NCBI GenBank assembly: GCA_025526995.1
Contig: JAHLKG010000003.1
Span: 682,001-746,000, forward strand
Direction: 5' to 3'
Source: Powellomyces hirtus
Lineage: Eukaryota > Chytridiomycota > Chytridiomycetes > Spizellomycetales > Powellomycetaceae
Length of the DNA: 64,000 nucleotides
The position numbers and the translations under genes were made by a program. Numbering within the stretch: position 1 is the stretch's first letter; every line of letters begins with the position of its first letter. A model generated the notes under the pieces. That model was not told the origin of the DNA. It saw nothing but the letters and a program-made list of their open reading frames with translations, and searched no databases. Below, one piece after another: positions 48,101-58,244 of this stretch.

Positions 48101-49742
48101 ACCTATCGACTCTGAGACGGGGGTGATGAACATTGCGCCAACCGAATTTCTCAAAGTGCTGTGGTCGAACGGCTGGCCGGAGGGCATGCCCGAGAAGCCC
48201 CTGTTCCCCAAGGAAGTACCCAAACCAGCCGTCGAAGAGGGTCAGCAAGCCTCTATCGCTGATGGAGTGGATGAAAAGGGCAAAGCGGTCATCGCCGCCG
48301 ACTTTGTACCGTTCCGGATGACGAGAGCTCGATTGGCTGCGATTGCGGAGGCAGTCCCGGAGACGCCCAAGCCGAAACGCGGGAGCGCGAAGAAGAAAGG
48401 AACAGCGCAAAAGCAGGATGTCGATACAAAGGCGGCTAGCGCCGAGCCAGTCGAGACGCCAACGAGGAGCAGACGGGGCAAGGCAGCAGCTGACGAGGAA
48501 CCAGCTGAACCGACCAAGACCAGTGGCAAAGGGTGGATTTTAGAACCGATATTACCGGAGGAGGACGAGGAACCAGCAACACCAGCAGTGGTAGAGACGA
48601 GTCTGGATCGGGTGATTCGACCAGCGCGGAAAGCAGCGGAAATGGCGCAGAAGGCCGTCACGTCCCTTGCTTCTGCAGTGAAACGAGCACGTATGTGTAA
48701 TGTGTTTTACTTTCCGATTGGAAGTAGAGTTGTATTCTTGCTCACGTGTTTACGGTCTTCTTTTCCAGCAGTGTCGGGCGCGCGATCGGGGAAAAAACCA
48801 CCACCGGTGGTCGCCGAACCCGTTCTCACTGGCCGTGAAGCTCGTGCGCTGAAGCGGAGACACGGCGACTTGGACACTCCACTCAAGACTGATACCCCGG
48901 CCACTCCAACTCCACAATCGAAGCATCAGAAGACGGCGACCGACAAGGCGCCACCAACGCCATTGGCAGAATCTTCGGCTATCAACACGGCGGTCAAAGT
49001 TGCGCCGTCCGCCAAACAAGGAAAAGCCGCCGAACCGCAAACTACGCCCAAGAAGGATGATGGCGACGAGGAGAAAGCGAGCGTGCCCAGATTTCTAGGG
49101 AGGGCAACACGCCAGCGCGGGAAACCACAACCATCTGCCGAGCCGGAACCGCAGGTGATTGAGCAGGAGGAGACCGAGGAGAAGGAGGAGGAGACCGTCG
49201 AGCCCGAGACCCCAGTGGGTAAAACCAGGCGAGGCAGCAGGGCGACGAAAGCGCCTCCTCCACCTTTAAAGGAAGAACAACGTTCTAACGAGCTTGCCGT
49301 CACTCCCGCGAATCGCCCCCGCCGTAAATCAACCCTAAATGCAATCACACCTGCTGCCGACAAGACGCCAAAACAACCTGCTGCACCCACTGCCGTCCCC
49401 GCCACCCCGTCCCGACGTAAATCATCCGGGACCCATGCCACCACCATGCATGCCAACCGCCGATGCTCCTCCACCACAGTTCACGCAGAAGCTAGTACGG
49501 CTACCGCATGGTTCGGGGCCCCTGTACCACCCGAGCTCGACCAACAGCAGGATTTGGACGACAATCCCACTATGCTGGCATTCATTGAAGATGCCAAACC
49601 GGCCGGCTCGTCAGGACTCGGTAGCAGTCGGAGAGAGAGTAATGCGTCAGACCAGAGTGGACCACTCGGAGAGTCGGATACGAACAATGAGGCAGACAAA
49701 GAAGAAGCAGAAGAAAAAAGTGGAGGAGAAGAAGATGGATGA
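45152..49742 (+). CDS. NTO1: PHD-bromodomain protein Nto1/BRPF (NuA3 histone acetyltransferase subunit)
   Basis: Nto1/BRPF scaffolds a MYST acetyltransferase and reads the histone H3 tail. Exons 45152-47685, 47760-47904, 47967-48690 and 48769-49742 join in phase (1,458 residues). An Epl1-like region (HVEPSEDELALRVEYDMDEQ) precedes the PZP module from about residue 416. PHD1 has CAVCDDGECENSN and FCDGCNIAVHQDCYG. A zinc knuckle (CVLCPHADGAFKQT) and the extended PHD (WAHLLCAMWVPE, CYLCQRQVGAPIQCSN, HATCARKA) follow. The bromodomain, assembled across two introns, has GYFQDPVTPDIAPDYATYV and WGNCMVYNKAETEYFKAA. Beyond it lies a long Lys/Thr/Pro-rich tail of about 500 residues with many RRGKA/RRKST-type basic patches. 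No PWWP domain is visible, unlike animal BRPF. Confidence 0.92.
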
Positions 49743-50217
49743 GAGCCGGATGGCCCACTTTTCTTTCGCACTCAGTGCAAGCTTCGTCTATCCCGCGATT
49801 GTACCTACGAGCGTTCCCGATATCATTTGTACCGCCACCCTTCACCCTTCACCCTTCACCCTTCGAACGTTTTGGCTAACCCCAGATTTTTTGTATAACG
49901 ATTTATGTTGTGATTTTTTGTTTTTTTTTTTTTTTGTGTATTGTTGTGCGAATGAATACGGAGGGTGCACACCTAGTTGATGTTTGGAAACTGATATTGC
50001 AGACTTTATTTATCATCGTTTTCTACTCGTGGCAACCAGCACGACGAACGAAGCCATGGAAGTCTAGTTTAGTGGGAATGTTTTTGTTTACCTAGAAGGT
50101 GAAGCAATATCTAGCTCTATATGATGAGAAGATGCATGGGGGGAACTGAACGTAAACTCTAAAAAAAAAGCAATGGGGGGAAGGAAAAGTATAGATAACA
50201 CGCCCGCGCGTTTGTGT
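49743..50217. other. Convergent 3' flanks
   Basis: This is the spacer between the 3' ends of NTO1 (plus) and the chitin deacetylase gene (minus). It contains a short direct repeat (caccctt, four copies at 49838-49862) and a T-rich run (49916-49936). No gene is present. Confidence 0.5.
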
Positions 50218-51681
50218 TTACATGGCAAAGAGACCAGCAACGGCGGCAAAGACAGTGGCGGCGAAGCTGGCGGGAGCGACCATGCTGGCCGAGCTCGGGG
50301 TCTCAGAGGCCGCAGGGGAAGGAACGGGAGTTTTGGTCGCGTAGACGGTGGTGGGTTTGCGGGTGGTCGGGGTGGCGGTGGCACCAGCGGGTGGGGCCGA
50401 AATAGGGGCGCCGCCGGCCACGGCGATGTACGGGCTGAGACCGAGGCACTGAGCGACGGGTTGGATCTTTCGTTGGAACGTGGGGAGGGCCATTTGAGCC
50501 TGGATCTGTTTCAGCGAGTCGATCGACCAGCCAGTGGTGATGCTTTGGGAGTTATGTTGGAGGGAGATGAACCCGGGTCCGGGGGCGGTCCAAGTGGCCG
50601 TTTCGGCAAGGATGCTCGCCACGTTCGCGCCAGCTTCAGAGTCATGAGAGTTTTTACTCCACAGGACCGTTTTGAGGCCGAGGGCGGTAACAATCGCGCG
50701 GACACGGTCGTCAACGTCGCCAAAGGGCGGGCGGAAAAGGACGGGACGGACACCGAGGGTGCGGACAATGATGGCTTCAGTGTAGAGGATTTCGGCGACA
50801 ATTTGATTCGTGTCCATGGAGGTGAGAGCGGCGTGGTTCCATGTGTGGATTGCGATTTCATGGCCTGCGTCGTGCACGGCTTTGAGGATCTGGGGATGGT
50901 AGTAGCACTGCGAGCCCGTTACAAAAAAGGTGGATTTGGTGTTACCCATCGCGGCGAGCTGGGCCAAGAGTTCCGGGGTGGCGGGAGCGCCGTCAATGGG
51001 ATTTGTGGGTCCGTCATCAAAGGTGAGTCCCCATGCGTTAGCGGCGGGGCAGGCACGGATATCCGCCTGGTACCCTGGTCCAGCTTGGTCACGGAAGCAG
51101 TTTTTTTGTGCGTAGCAATAGGTTACTTCGTTGCCCGCGGGGTAGTTGACATCGCCGGCACCGAGGCGGAGCTGGGCGGATTTAGGGACCGCGAGGAGGT
51201 TGGGGGGCACGGCGGCGTTGACCTTGGCCATGCCGGCGGCGACCAAGGGGGAGGTGAGGAGGGCGGGGACGTTGATGGGCCCGTGGGCTTGGTTGGCGTC
51301 GGGCCAGGTGGTCGGCATGTTGGCGTAACCCGCAGCTCCGGTAGCGACGGGGAAAACGGGTTCAGGAGAGGTAGTCTGGGGGATGGGTGCGAGGGGGATG
51401 ACGGGGCCAGCGGGGACAGCGGGGGAAGCTACGGGGGCAGGCACAACCGGGGCGGGGGCAGCTGGGGCGGGAGCGGGAGCAGCTGGTCTAGCGGGGCCTG
51501 GGGCGGGAGCTGCGGGGGTAGGAACAGGAGCAGGAGCAGGACGGCCGGGGTTCGCGGGGGGCTCCTGTTGGGCGGGCACGGCGATCGGCTTGCCGACAGT
51601 GACTTCGTCGCCAATGACTTGGGCATTGGCGACTGAGGCGGCGAGGACGCACAGGGCTGCAAGCTGGATGATCTTGGTCAT
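50218..51681 (-). CDS. GPI-anchored chitin deacetylase (CE4, NodB domain)
   Basis: This enzyme removes acetyl groups from chitin to make chitosan in the cell wall. It is a single exon of 487 residues. A signal peptide (MTKIIQLAALCVLAASVANA) is followed by a Pro/Ala-rich linker of about 60 residues with PAPAP repeats. The CE4 motifs are in order: TFDDGPT with the base Asp and metal Asp (about residue 221), HTWNH with the two metal His (about 283), RPPFGDVDDR (about 323), VLWSKNSHDS and GFISLQHNS with the last catalytic His. The C-terminus (SSASMVAP then AATVFAAVAGLFAM) is a GPI-anchor signal, so the protein should sit on the outer plasma membrane or wall. A 487-codon antisense open frame on the other strand is a by-product of codon bias. 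Confidence 0.93.
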   Translation of the reverse strand: MTKIIQLAALCVLAASVANAQVIGDEVTVGKPIAVPAQQEPPANPGRPAPAPVPTPAAPAPGPARPAAPAPAPAAPAPVVPAPVASPAVPAGPVIPLAPIPQTTSPEPVFPVATGAAGYANMPTTWPDANQAHGPINVPALLTSPLVAAGMAKVNAAVPPNLLAVPKSAQLRLGAGDVNYPAGNEVTYCYAQKNCFRDQAGPGYQADIRACPAANAWGLTFDDGPTNPIDGAPATPELLAQLAAMGNTKSTFFVTGSQCYYHPQILKAVHDAGHEIAIHTWNHAALTSMDTNQIVAEILYTEAIIVRTLGVRPVLFRPPFGDVDDRVRAIVTALGLKTVLWSKNSHDSEAGANVASILAETATWTAPGPGFISLQHNSQSITTGWSIDSLKQIQAQMALPTFQRKIQPVAQCLGLSPYIAVAGGAPISAPPAGATATPTTRKPTTVYATKTPVPSPAASETPSSASMVAPASFAATVFAAVAGLFAM

Positions 51682-52447
51682 TGTGTATATGAGTGTGTTG
51701 TGAGAAGAAGACGAAGAAGTTCAAGGGGGGTTTGCTCTTTTGGAATGGGTAAAGAAACCAAAAGCGTTGAAGGTCAGTTGAACATGCAGGTCGGAGGGGG
51801 CGAGGAAAACGCTCGTCCACCCTTTCATATAAACGACCACCCAAGTTGGACGCCAATTAGCTACACTCTCTGGGGTACAAGTCCGCTAAAATACGACGGG
51901 GCGGCAAGCCATACGGCCAACAAGAATGGAACACTTTCCGATCACCAGAAAAGAAAAGTTTCTGGTTTAGCGTTGACGCGAAACGCGTTTTGTCAGTTTT
52001 GTGTGATTTTTAGTTTCTGTCACACTTTTCTCAACTTAGAGTGCTTGCACAGCCACTTGAGCATCTTGGCTCACCAATGGTCGACGTTTCCAAATACAGT
52101 AAATTCGTAGTCGACTGTTCTGTACTACCAGTAGATGTTGCATTCCCTCATATAAGCGTAGGGCCTAGCCAGCCGCAATTGAAGAACGTTTCTGCGCGTA
52201 TCACGAAATGGCGTCCGGAGGTTACCGTACAGTGAGAGAGGGGGGGAGTCTGCTGCTCTGGATCTATACTGCAGATCCTCTCTTTTGAATTGCTGGCGGT
52301 TAAAGTCAAGATCCCATTTGACTTGGAGATTGACTACAAAGCAAAGATGGCCGGGAGGGAAGACCCTTAACTTTATTACAGGCAAACTCCAATCAGCAGG
52401 CAGTATTCATTCACGCTCAAAACCAACATCCCATCCCACAGCTTCAC
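51682..52447. other. Intergenic, includes chitin deacetylase promoter
   Basis: No gene is recognised. The first few hundred bases should contain the promoter of the minus-strand deacetylase gene. The rest is the 3' flank of the acidic-protein gene. Confidence 0.5.
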
Positions 52448-53101
52448 TCATTTACTCTTCTTAACATCCCCATCTCCTCCCACATCATTTTCCCCCCTGC
52501 TCCGCTTTCCCCCGCTGCTACTACCACTACCACTACCACTGGCGCCCGAACTACTGCCTCGTACGTGGATATCAACCTGACGGTTGCCCGCATGCTGTTT
52601 CCCCGAGCGTAGTCCCAGTTTCATGTCGCCACCTGTGGCGCCCACTTCTTCGGCTTCCGCAAACAACCCGGCAATTTCCTCATCCTCTACATCCTCATCC
52701 TCATCCTCATCCTCATCCTCATCCTCATCCTCATCATCCTTATCCTCATCCTCATCCTCATCCTCATCATCCTCATCTTGCGCATCCGTTCTCAGTGCTG
52801 TAGGCGTAGTCGCGTTGTCCTCATCAGCGGAATCATCACTAATATCCTCACTCCCCACTCCTCCATCCCCATCCTCTTCAACGGCAGCATCGAAATCAAA
52901 ATCCTCGTCATCGGCCGAATCGTCACCCGAGTAGTCATCGTACAGTAGCGCGATGGTGTCGGTGCGGGACGTGGCTGGTTTTTTGGAAGTGGGTACCGTC
53001 GCTGCCGGTTGCTTGCCTTTGCCCTTGTCGTTGCGGTCGGCGACGTCGGTGGGCGTGGTGGTGCTAGGGCTGGTGCTTGTTGGTTTTGCTGGTGAGGACA
53101 T
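52448..53101 (-). CDS. Acidic low-complexity protein of unknown function
   Basis: This is a single open frame of 217 residues starting MSSPAKPTSTSPSTT. The centre is an extreme Asp/Glu run (about residues 70-140) encoded by a gatgag-type microsatellite. The C-terminal third is Gly/Ser-rich and ends in a basic patch, GGDGDVKKSK. A possible structured or interaction segment is DEEIAGLFAEAEEVG. Acid-rich proteins of this kind are often nuclear histone or ribosome-assembly factors, but no such family motif (for example the CHZ motif) is recognised. It could also be a non-genic open frame kept open by the repeat. The ordered start and the non-repetitive ends argue mildly for a gene. Confidence 0.5.
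   Translation of the reverse strand: MSSPAKPTSTSPSTTTPTDVADRNDKGKGKQPAATVPTSKKPATSRTDTIALLYDDYSGDDSADDEDFDFDAAVEEDGDGGVGSEDISDDSADEDNATTPTALRTDAQDEDDEDEDEDEDKDDEDEDEDEDEDEDEDVEDEEIAGLFAEAEEVGATGGDMKLGLRSGKQHAGNRQVDIHVRGSSSGASGSGSGSSSGGKRSRGENDVGGDGDVKKSK
52681..52777. repeat. Hexanucleotide microsatellite (catcct)n
   Basis: About 97 bp of nearly perfect catcct/cctcat repeat, interrupted twice, encode alternating Asp-Glu in the minus-strand acidic-protein gene. Length variation between strains would keep the frame, because the unit is six bases. Confidence 0.9.
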
Positions 53102-53435
53102 TGTGTGCGATGCCGGGGTGCGTGTGGGCAGTGTGGTTGATGTGATTTCGAGTTGTGAGAATTGAGATCTGTAGGCGGTGACGTTTCGGAGCCTGGAGGA
53201 GGTTTCTCACACTCAGTGAGTGGCGCAGCACCAAGCCTTTCCACGGCGGTCGCGCTCCGACCGACGAGTTGTATGATTCTGTCAAATATGTATTTGTATA
53301 TGTCCCAACCAGGGGAGGAAGTAACAGCGGGGATGGCGGACGGAGGGCGGCAGCGGGGCAAATGTGGGGAGAGTTTGGGTACAAAAAAAAACCGGGGTAT
53401 AAATAACAAAGAAAGAGTCGGGTCCGCCGAGAGTG
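53102..53435. other. Intergenic
   Basis: This is the promoter of the acidic-protein gene (minus) and the 3' flank of the CNBD2-like gene (minus). No other feature is seen. Confidence 0.5.
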
Positions 53436-56400
53436 TCACACGGCCCAAGCCAAGCGCCCGTCACCTTCCAGGCCATACGGATCTCTCTGATCTCTCCGTC
53501 GTTCCTTCATCCGTTTGGACTTTACAATCTCCGATATAATCCGCTTTTTGGCCATATTCCACGCGCGTTTGTCCAGGTACGCGGATTCGATGGCGGCGGG
53601 GAGCGGGTACTTGGCCGCGTCTTCACGGAGGTAGCGCCACGTCTGGTCGGTGGCGAGACGGTGGAAATCCAGTTTGGAAATTTGGAGGACTGTGCATTTT
53701 TCGTTGGTGACGACCGAGGTGTATTGGTGCGTCGATCCGACCGTGGTGGACGATGGGCGGAGTTGCGGTTGGTTCGCACTGCCGGGGGCTGGTGTGCCGG
53801 TGAGCATGGGTAGACTTTGGCCAAAGAAATCGCCTGGTGAAAGACGTCGCACCACGAGGAGTTCAGTGATGATGCGGCAATGCGGGGGCAGGCCGGATCC
53901 CCCGCCTGGCGGCAGTAGCGTTGGGGATGACGACGGTCGCAGTGGTGGTGGTGGGCTCAGTGGTGTGGACTGGTCGGTGCCGAGGAAGTTGCCTGACCCA
54001 AATGGTGCGGTTGCTAGGCTCATTGTGGATGCCACCGGGCCATCGCCCGCTTGCAAAGGGATAGGATTTGAATGCTGCTGATGTTGCTGTTGTTGCTCCT
54101 GGTCCCTTTGTAGCACGGTTTCATAGTCCGACAGGCGGTCGATCCGGAACATGCGTTTGCTCAGATCTTTTTTGACAAAGTTCACCGATTGGATGACCCG
54201 ACATGTCCCTGATCTGTTCCGGCGTAAAAACAGAAACAACAAAAACTCTGCATCATTATCTAAGCCAAACACAACCCAATCCCACGCAGCACAAATACCT
54301 ACACTACGAAGAAGATGCTCCCCGAATGCGTCCCCTGGCACACGACCGCGCGATTAGCGTCAAATTTCTTGATGACACAGCAATGAATCAGGGTCGCCAG
54401 ATCGCCATTCAGGCTCTTAAAGACCGGGTGCTTCCGCAGCATGTCCTGTTTGACCGACTCTGCCTCCTTGAACGTGCTCATGATGTTCTCATAATCACGC
54501 TTGGAGATGGTAAGAAACTCGGTGATCCGGTTGGTGGTGTATGTGTTGGTACGCGTGGATGTGGTGAGGAAGGCAATGTCGAACGATTCTATACCATACC
54601 GGGTTTATCAGTACATTTTTCAAACCTCGAAGCCATTTGAGCCGAGTCGCTGATATGAAGCATACCTCCAGCACCCATGTACCCCATGGTAATGGTGTAA
54701 GCCTTGTTCAAATCATCTTCAATCTGCTTGACCGCCTTGGCGTCCTCCATCATTTCCTCTTCCGTCAGCGAAGCCACCGGCGCACCTTCCTCCCCGACTG
54801 CGGCGCGGGCGTTTCTCCGCGCAGCCAACCCTTCCGCAGTAGCCTGTCGAGCGTCTATGGCGGCTTGCACCGCTGCCGAATTGACCGGCTCTTCCTTGAC
54901 CAGCTCCAGGTTGGCCGTGGTCGCCCGAGGATCACTTGCGTCACTCGCGACCGTCATTCGGCGCGAAGTGATGTGACTCGCCAACGCCATTGTTTTGTTG
55001 CGCGCGCCAATGACTTTTGCCCGGTCGATTTTGCTGATTTCCACTTCACCGTCGAGGATCATGTAGAACCTGCCGACGGGGTGCGACTCTTTGCAGATTT
55101 GGCGGCTGCTGTTCCATCGGGTATATATTGCAGCACCGAGAAGCGCGCGTTGCACAGAGGTTGGGTACTTTTCCATGCATTTCATGGTGGAGCACCATGT
55201 GGCCATGATGTCCAGGTCGTGCTTGGTGCGGTTCTGTGGTTTCTTTCGGAATAGACTGCGCATATCATTGTCGAGCCATCCCTGAAACTTTTTCGGTTTC
55301 ATAAAGAGGTGTGAGACGCCAAAAATCTCATGGCTCATCAGCAATGGGATGCCTGATGCGTGACCTTTCGTCTTTGAGTCTGACAACGACGTTGAGTGGG
55401 ACACATCATCCTCCGAATATGTTTTCGGATCGTATTCCCACGACCACTCGATGGGGTTTTTGAGTATCCGCGCGAGGAACTTTACAAAATGCACACTGTG
55501 AGCCACCATGCGCGCAACGCGGCGAAACTTCTGATAAGGGGTATCGCGAATTTTGGCGGGGGGTTCGACAGTCACGACGTGGCTTGCGGGGGCGTTCATG
55601 CCCCGCATAGAGCGATTTTGCTTGTATGCAAGGGACAGGCGGCGCTGGAAGTCCGTCATGCTAGCATTGGTTCGAGAAGCTACATCTCCTGCCTGATCTG
55701 CCGATTGGCGTGAGCCGACATTCATTGATGCACGTCGCGGCCCTGGCAGCGGGGACCGGGGAGGGGGCACAGCAACAGCGGTGTCTGATGGGACATTGAA
55801 GATCATGCTTGACACCGAGGCGCGCCGCGGACGGCCCGCCCTTCCCTCCATCACGCCACTGTGGCTGAGGCTGCAGGATCGTTCGAAAGAAGCGCTCAAC
55901 ATCGAGGGAGATTGCCGCCCCTCCGTCTCCTGCAGAACCATGGGCAGGCCTGGCGGCGGTTCCTCAAACTCGTCCGCCGCCATCAGCATCCGATCGGGCA
56001 CCATCAAGCTGCCGCGCTCTCTGTGATCTGATCTGGCCGCATCACTGGCGACCGAAAGGCTGTTCCTTAGGAACGACACGTTGGACCCTCGAGCTCCACT
56101 ATTAGACGGCCGGCCTACCGTCGTTGTTCCTGACATAGATGAACGCCCCAATTTTGGGCAGGTGTAATCCATCCCACCCGCCTGCGGCCCGTTCGGCACG
56201 GCCAAAGATCCGCTTCTCAAAGCAAGCATGGTAGCAGCAATTTCTGTCTGTCGACGGGCCACCTCGCAAGCCGCCTTCTGATGCGCCGCACTCTTCTCCC
56301 GCATTTTCAAAAACGCGCGCGCGGTCCCCACGGCGGGATTCGACGGTGAAGGCGCCGAGTAGCGTCCAAGCTCTGTAGTTATCCCGGCCGGCTCAAATCG

Positions 56401-56478
56401 GTAATGTCCCGCAAATGACGACAGGTACTCGGACCGTGGGGTCATGGGTTGCATGGTGGTTAGTGGTGAGAAACCCAT
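53436..56478 (-). CDS. Cyclic-nucleotide-binding-domain protein (CNBD2-like)
   Basis: Exons on the minus strand are 56478-54666, 54588-54303 and 54213-53436, which join in phase (958 residues). The N-terminal third is Ser/Pro-rich. From about residue 330 a conserved block (RVARMVAHSVHFVKFLARIL) leads to a first cyclic-nucleotide-binding-type fold (ATWCSTMKCMEKYPTSVQRA, then HPVGRFYMILDGEVEISK). A second fold (MLRKHPVFKSLNGDLATLIH, GSIFFVVSGTCRVI, RRLSPGDFFGQSLPML, KCTVLQISKLDFHRL) is formed across both introns. Tandem degenerate CNB folds of this kind are typical of CNBD2, a sperm-flagellum protein. The phosphate-binding cassette is degenerate: after PGDFFGQSLP there is an insertion instead of the usual Arg-Ala-Ala/Thr. 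A Gln/His- and Pro-rich insert of about 90 residues splits the second fold. Canonical cAMP binding is therefore doubtful. Confidence 0.8.
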
Positions 56479-56968
56479 ATTGTCAAATCTATCGCGAAAG
56501 CGCGTAAAGTTCGCCCAGCAAACTGCCGTTAGACCCGCCGAGAGCTCACGTCACTATGAACGGACGCATATCGTTCAGACGATGCGGTGTTACAAGGCGG
56601 AGCTAATATCCAGGGTCAGTCGGAGTTTCCACTATTCTATGCACTCAGGTTCAACAGTTAAGCTTGCGCATATCGAAGCTAATATTCTGGACGCTACGCG
56701 TCGTTCCGATCGCGCCAGTGGCACTTCGCTCGTATGAACCGCGTGACATCACAAAATCAGGACCTCACATTGAAACTTTCATGACCCTCTCCACCCCTTT
56801 GCACTGTGTTCCAAATTCAGACAGAAAAATGTGTAATGTGTTGCATCAAGCAAGCAGAAAACAAATTGCTACATACAAGTGTGGGATGGGGGAATGCTAT
56901 CTGTACAGAATGGGAAAGACGGGGGACGAGATAAAAAGCAACACAAATCGGGTGATTCTGATGATGCT
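56479..56968. other. Intergenic
   Basis: This is the promoter of the CNBD2-like gene and the 3' flank of the small membrane-protein gene. No other feature is recognised. Confidence 0.5.
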
Positions 56969-57855
56969 TTAAACTTGGTTGCCGGGTGCACCAAGAAGGG
57001 GCTGCCTCTCGCCAGCGGTCACGTTCTTCTTGATGAATTGGGGCTTGAACGCGTAGACAGTGGCGACACCGGCCATAGTCAGAGCCGAGATCATAATAAA
57101 TTTCGACTCCTGCTGGGCAGCAACACCGAGGAGGGCCCAGACAATGGCAAACGCACCAGCGATATCACCGCTCTTGGTGTTCTTGACCTCAGTGTAAGCC
57201 ATGGCGGTGAGGGTCAGCTTGGCGAGGATGAGGAAGACCACAATGCGCTGGATCACCGACGGGTGCGCGGGGTCGTGCACGGTGGTAAAGATGGCGAGGA
57301 CGTTGACCCAGACAATGAACACCAACCATCCGTGGAGGAGGGAGATGGGGGCGTGGACAAACAGGTGCTCGACGGCGGTCTTGGCGGGGCGGCTCTGCAG
57401 GTTGTGGTAGATCATGGTGATGGAGGCCGATGCGAACAGGAGGATTACAAGGGAAATGATCAGGTGGCCAGACTCCCAGCTGTTGGCCCAGAGGGAGGTC
57501 AGGAGACCGGCGAGGATGAACCAGCTGCTGTAGCCGTTGACAACAATGTCATCGCTCTCATCCGTGGCAGCGAACCACTAGAAAACATGAGTCACAAAAT
57601 CAGTCCCTGTTCACACATTCAGTTATCGTCTACACAACTTGCACTGATGCTTACCTGCCAGACAACGAAACCAAAGAACAGAGCGTGGATCAAACCCCAA
57701 ATGGCGAACGCAAAGGGGGCAGGAGTGAGGTAGGTGGGGTGGCCACCGTAGCCAATCTCCTTGGCATCAGGACCAACCACACTGTAGATGGAGGACGAGA
57801 AGAAGAAGATGAAAGCAAGGGTGTTACCGATGCGAAGGAGAGTTGGATGTGTCAT
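56969..57855 (-). CDS. Six- to seven-span membrane protein, possibly TspO/MBR-like
   Basis: Two exons on the minus strand, 57855-57655 and 57577-56969, give 269 residues. I chose the Met of MTHPTLLRIGNTLAFIFF because it precedes the first helix. Hydrophobic segments are spaced through the whole length: LAFIFFFSSSIYSVV; FAFAIWGLIHALFFGFVVWQ; SSWFILAGLLTSLWANS; LIISLVILLFASASIT; LLHGWLVFIVWVNVLAIF; VVFLILAKLTLTAMAY; and AIVWALLGVAAQ. The tail is polar and ends ERQPLLGAPGNQV. The block TPAPFAFAIWGLIHALFF followed by a Trp-Gln resembles the P-x-x-F-x-x-I-W-G-L-I-Y opening of TspO/MBR-related proteins. The resemblance is weak and no function is assigned. The membrane location is unknown. Confidence 0.75.
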
Positions 57856-58244
57856 TGCGGACAAAGAGCAAAGGGCTAAATTGGAGTTGAGGTAGGAGGC
57901 AAAAACAAACGGCGGCTCACTTGGGGTGATCCGTGCCCTTTATATACTGCACTGCAGGGGTGTGAGGGCAGTGTGAGGGTGACCAAGGGGGAGGTGTGAA
58001 AAAATGGGTCGCCTGCTCTGCTACCTGACGTCATGAATCATGCGCGTCTATTGTCACACTTTGTCACACGCATACCACGTGCCCCGGTCCTGGTAATGTG
58101 GTACTCACAGCCGACGTGTAACGACGTCGCCAAATGGATGATGCGGTGGCAGAAAGAGTAGATGTAAAGGATGTTCGATTGCTTCATGCATTTCTAGTGA
58201 TAACTATATAGATAAGGATGATGATGTCAAAGTCTATGAAGACC
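57856..58244. other. Intergenic
   Basis: This is the promoter of the membrane-protein gene and the 3' flank of the mS29 gene. No other feature is recognised. Confidence 0.5.

Noticed and set aside
50173..51636. 487-codon plus-strand open frame opposite the chitin deacetylase gene
   Set aside because: The minus strand encodes a complete CE4 enzyme with signal peptide and GPI signal. The plus frame is Gly-rich antisense created by codon bias.
56879..57733. 284-codon plus-strand frame opposite the small membrane-protein gene
   Set aside because: Its Gly/Asp-rich translation is the antisense of hydrophobic helices. The minus strand gives a coherent multi-span protein across a clean intron.
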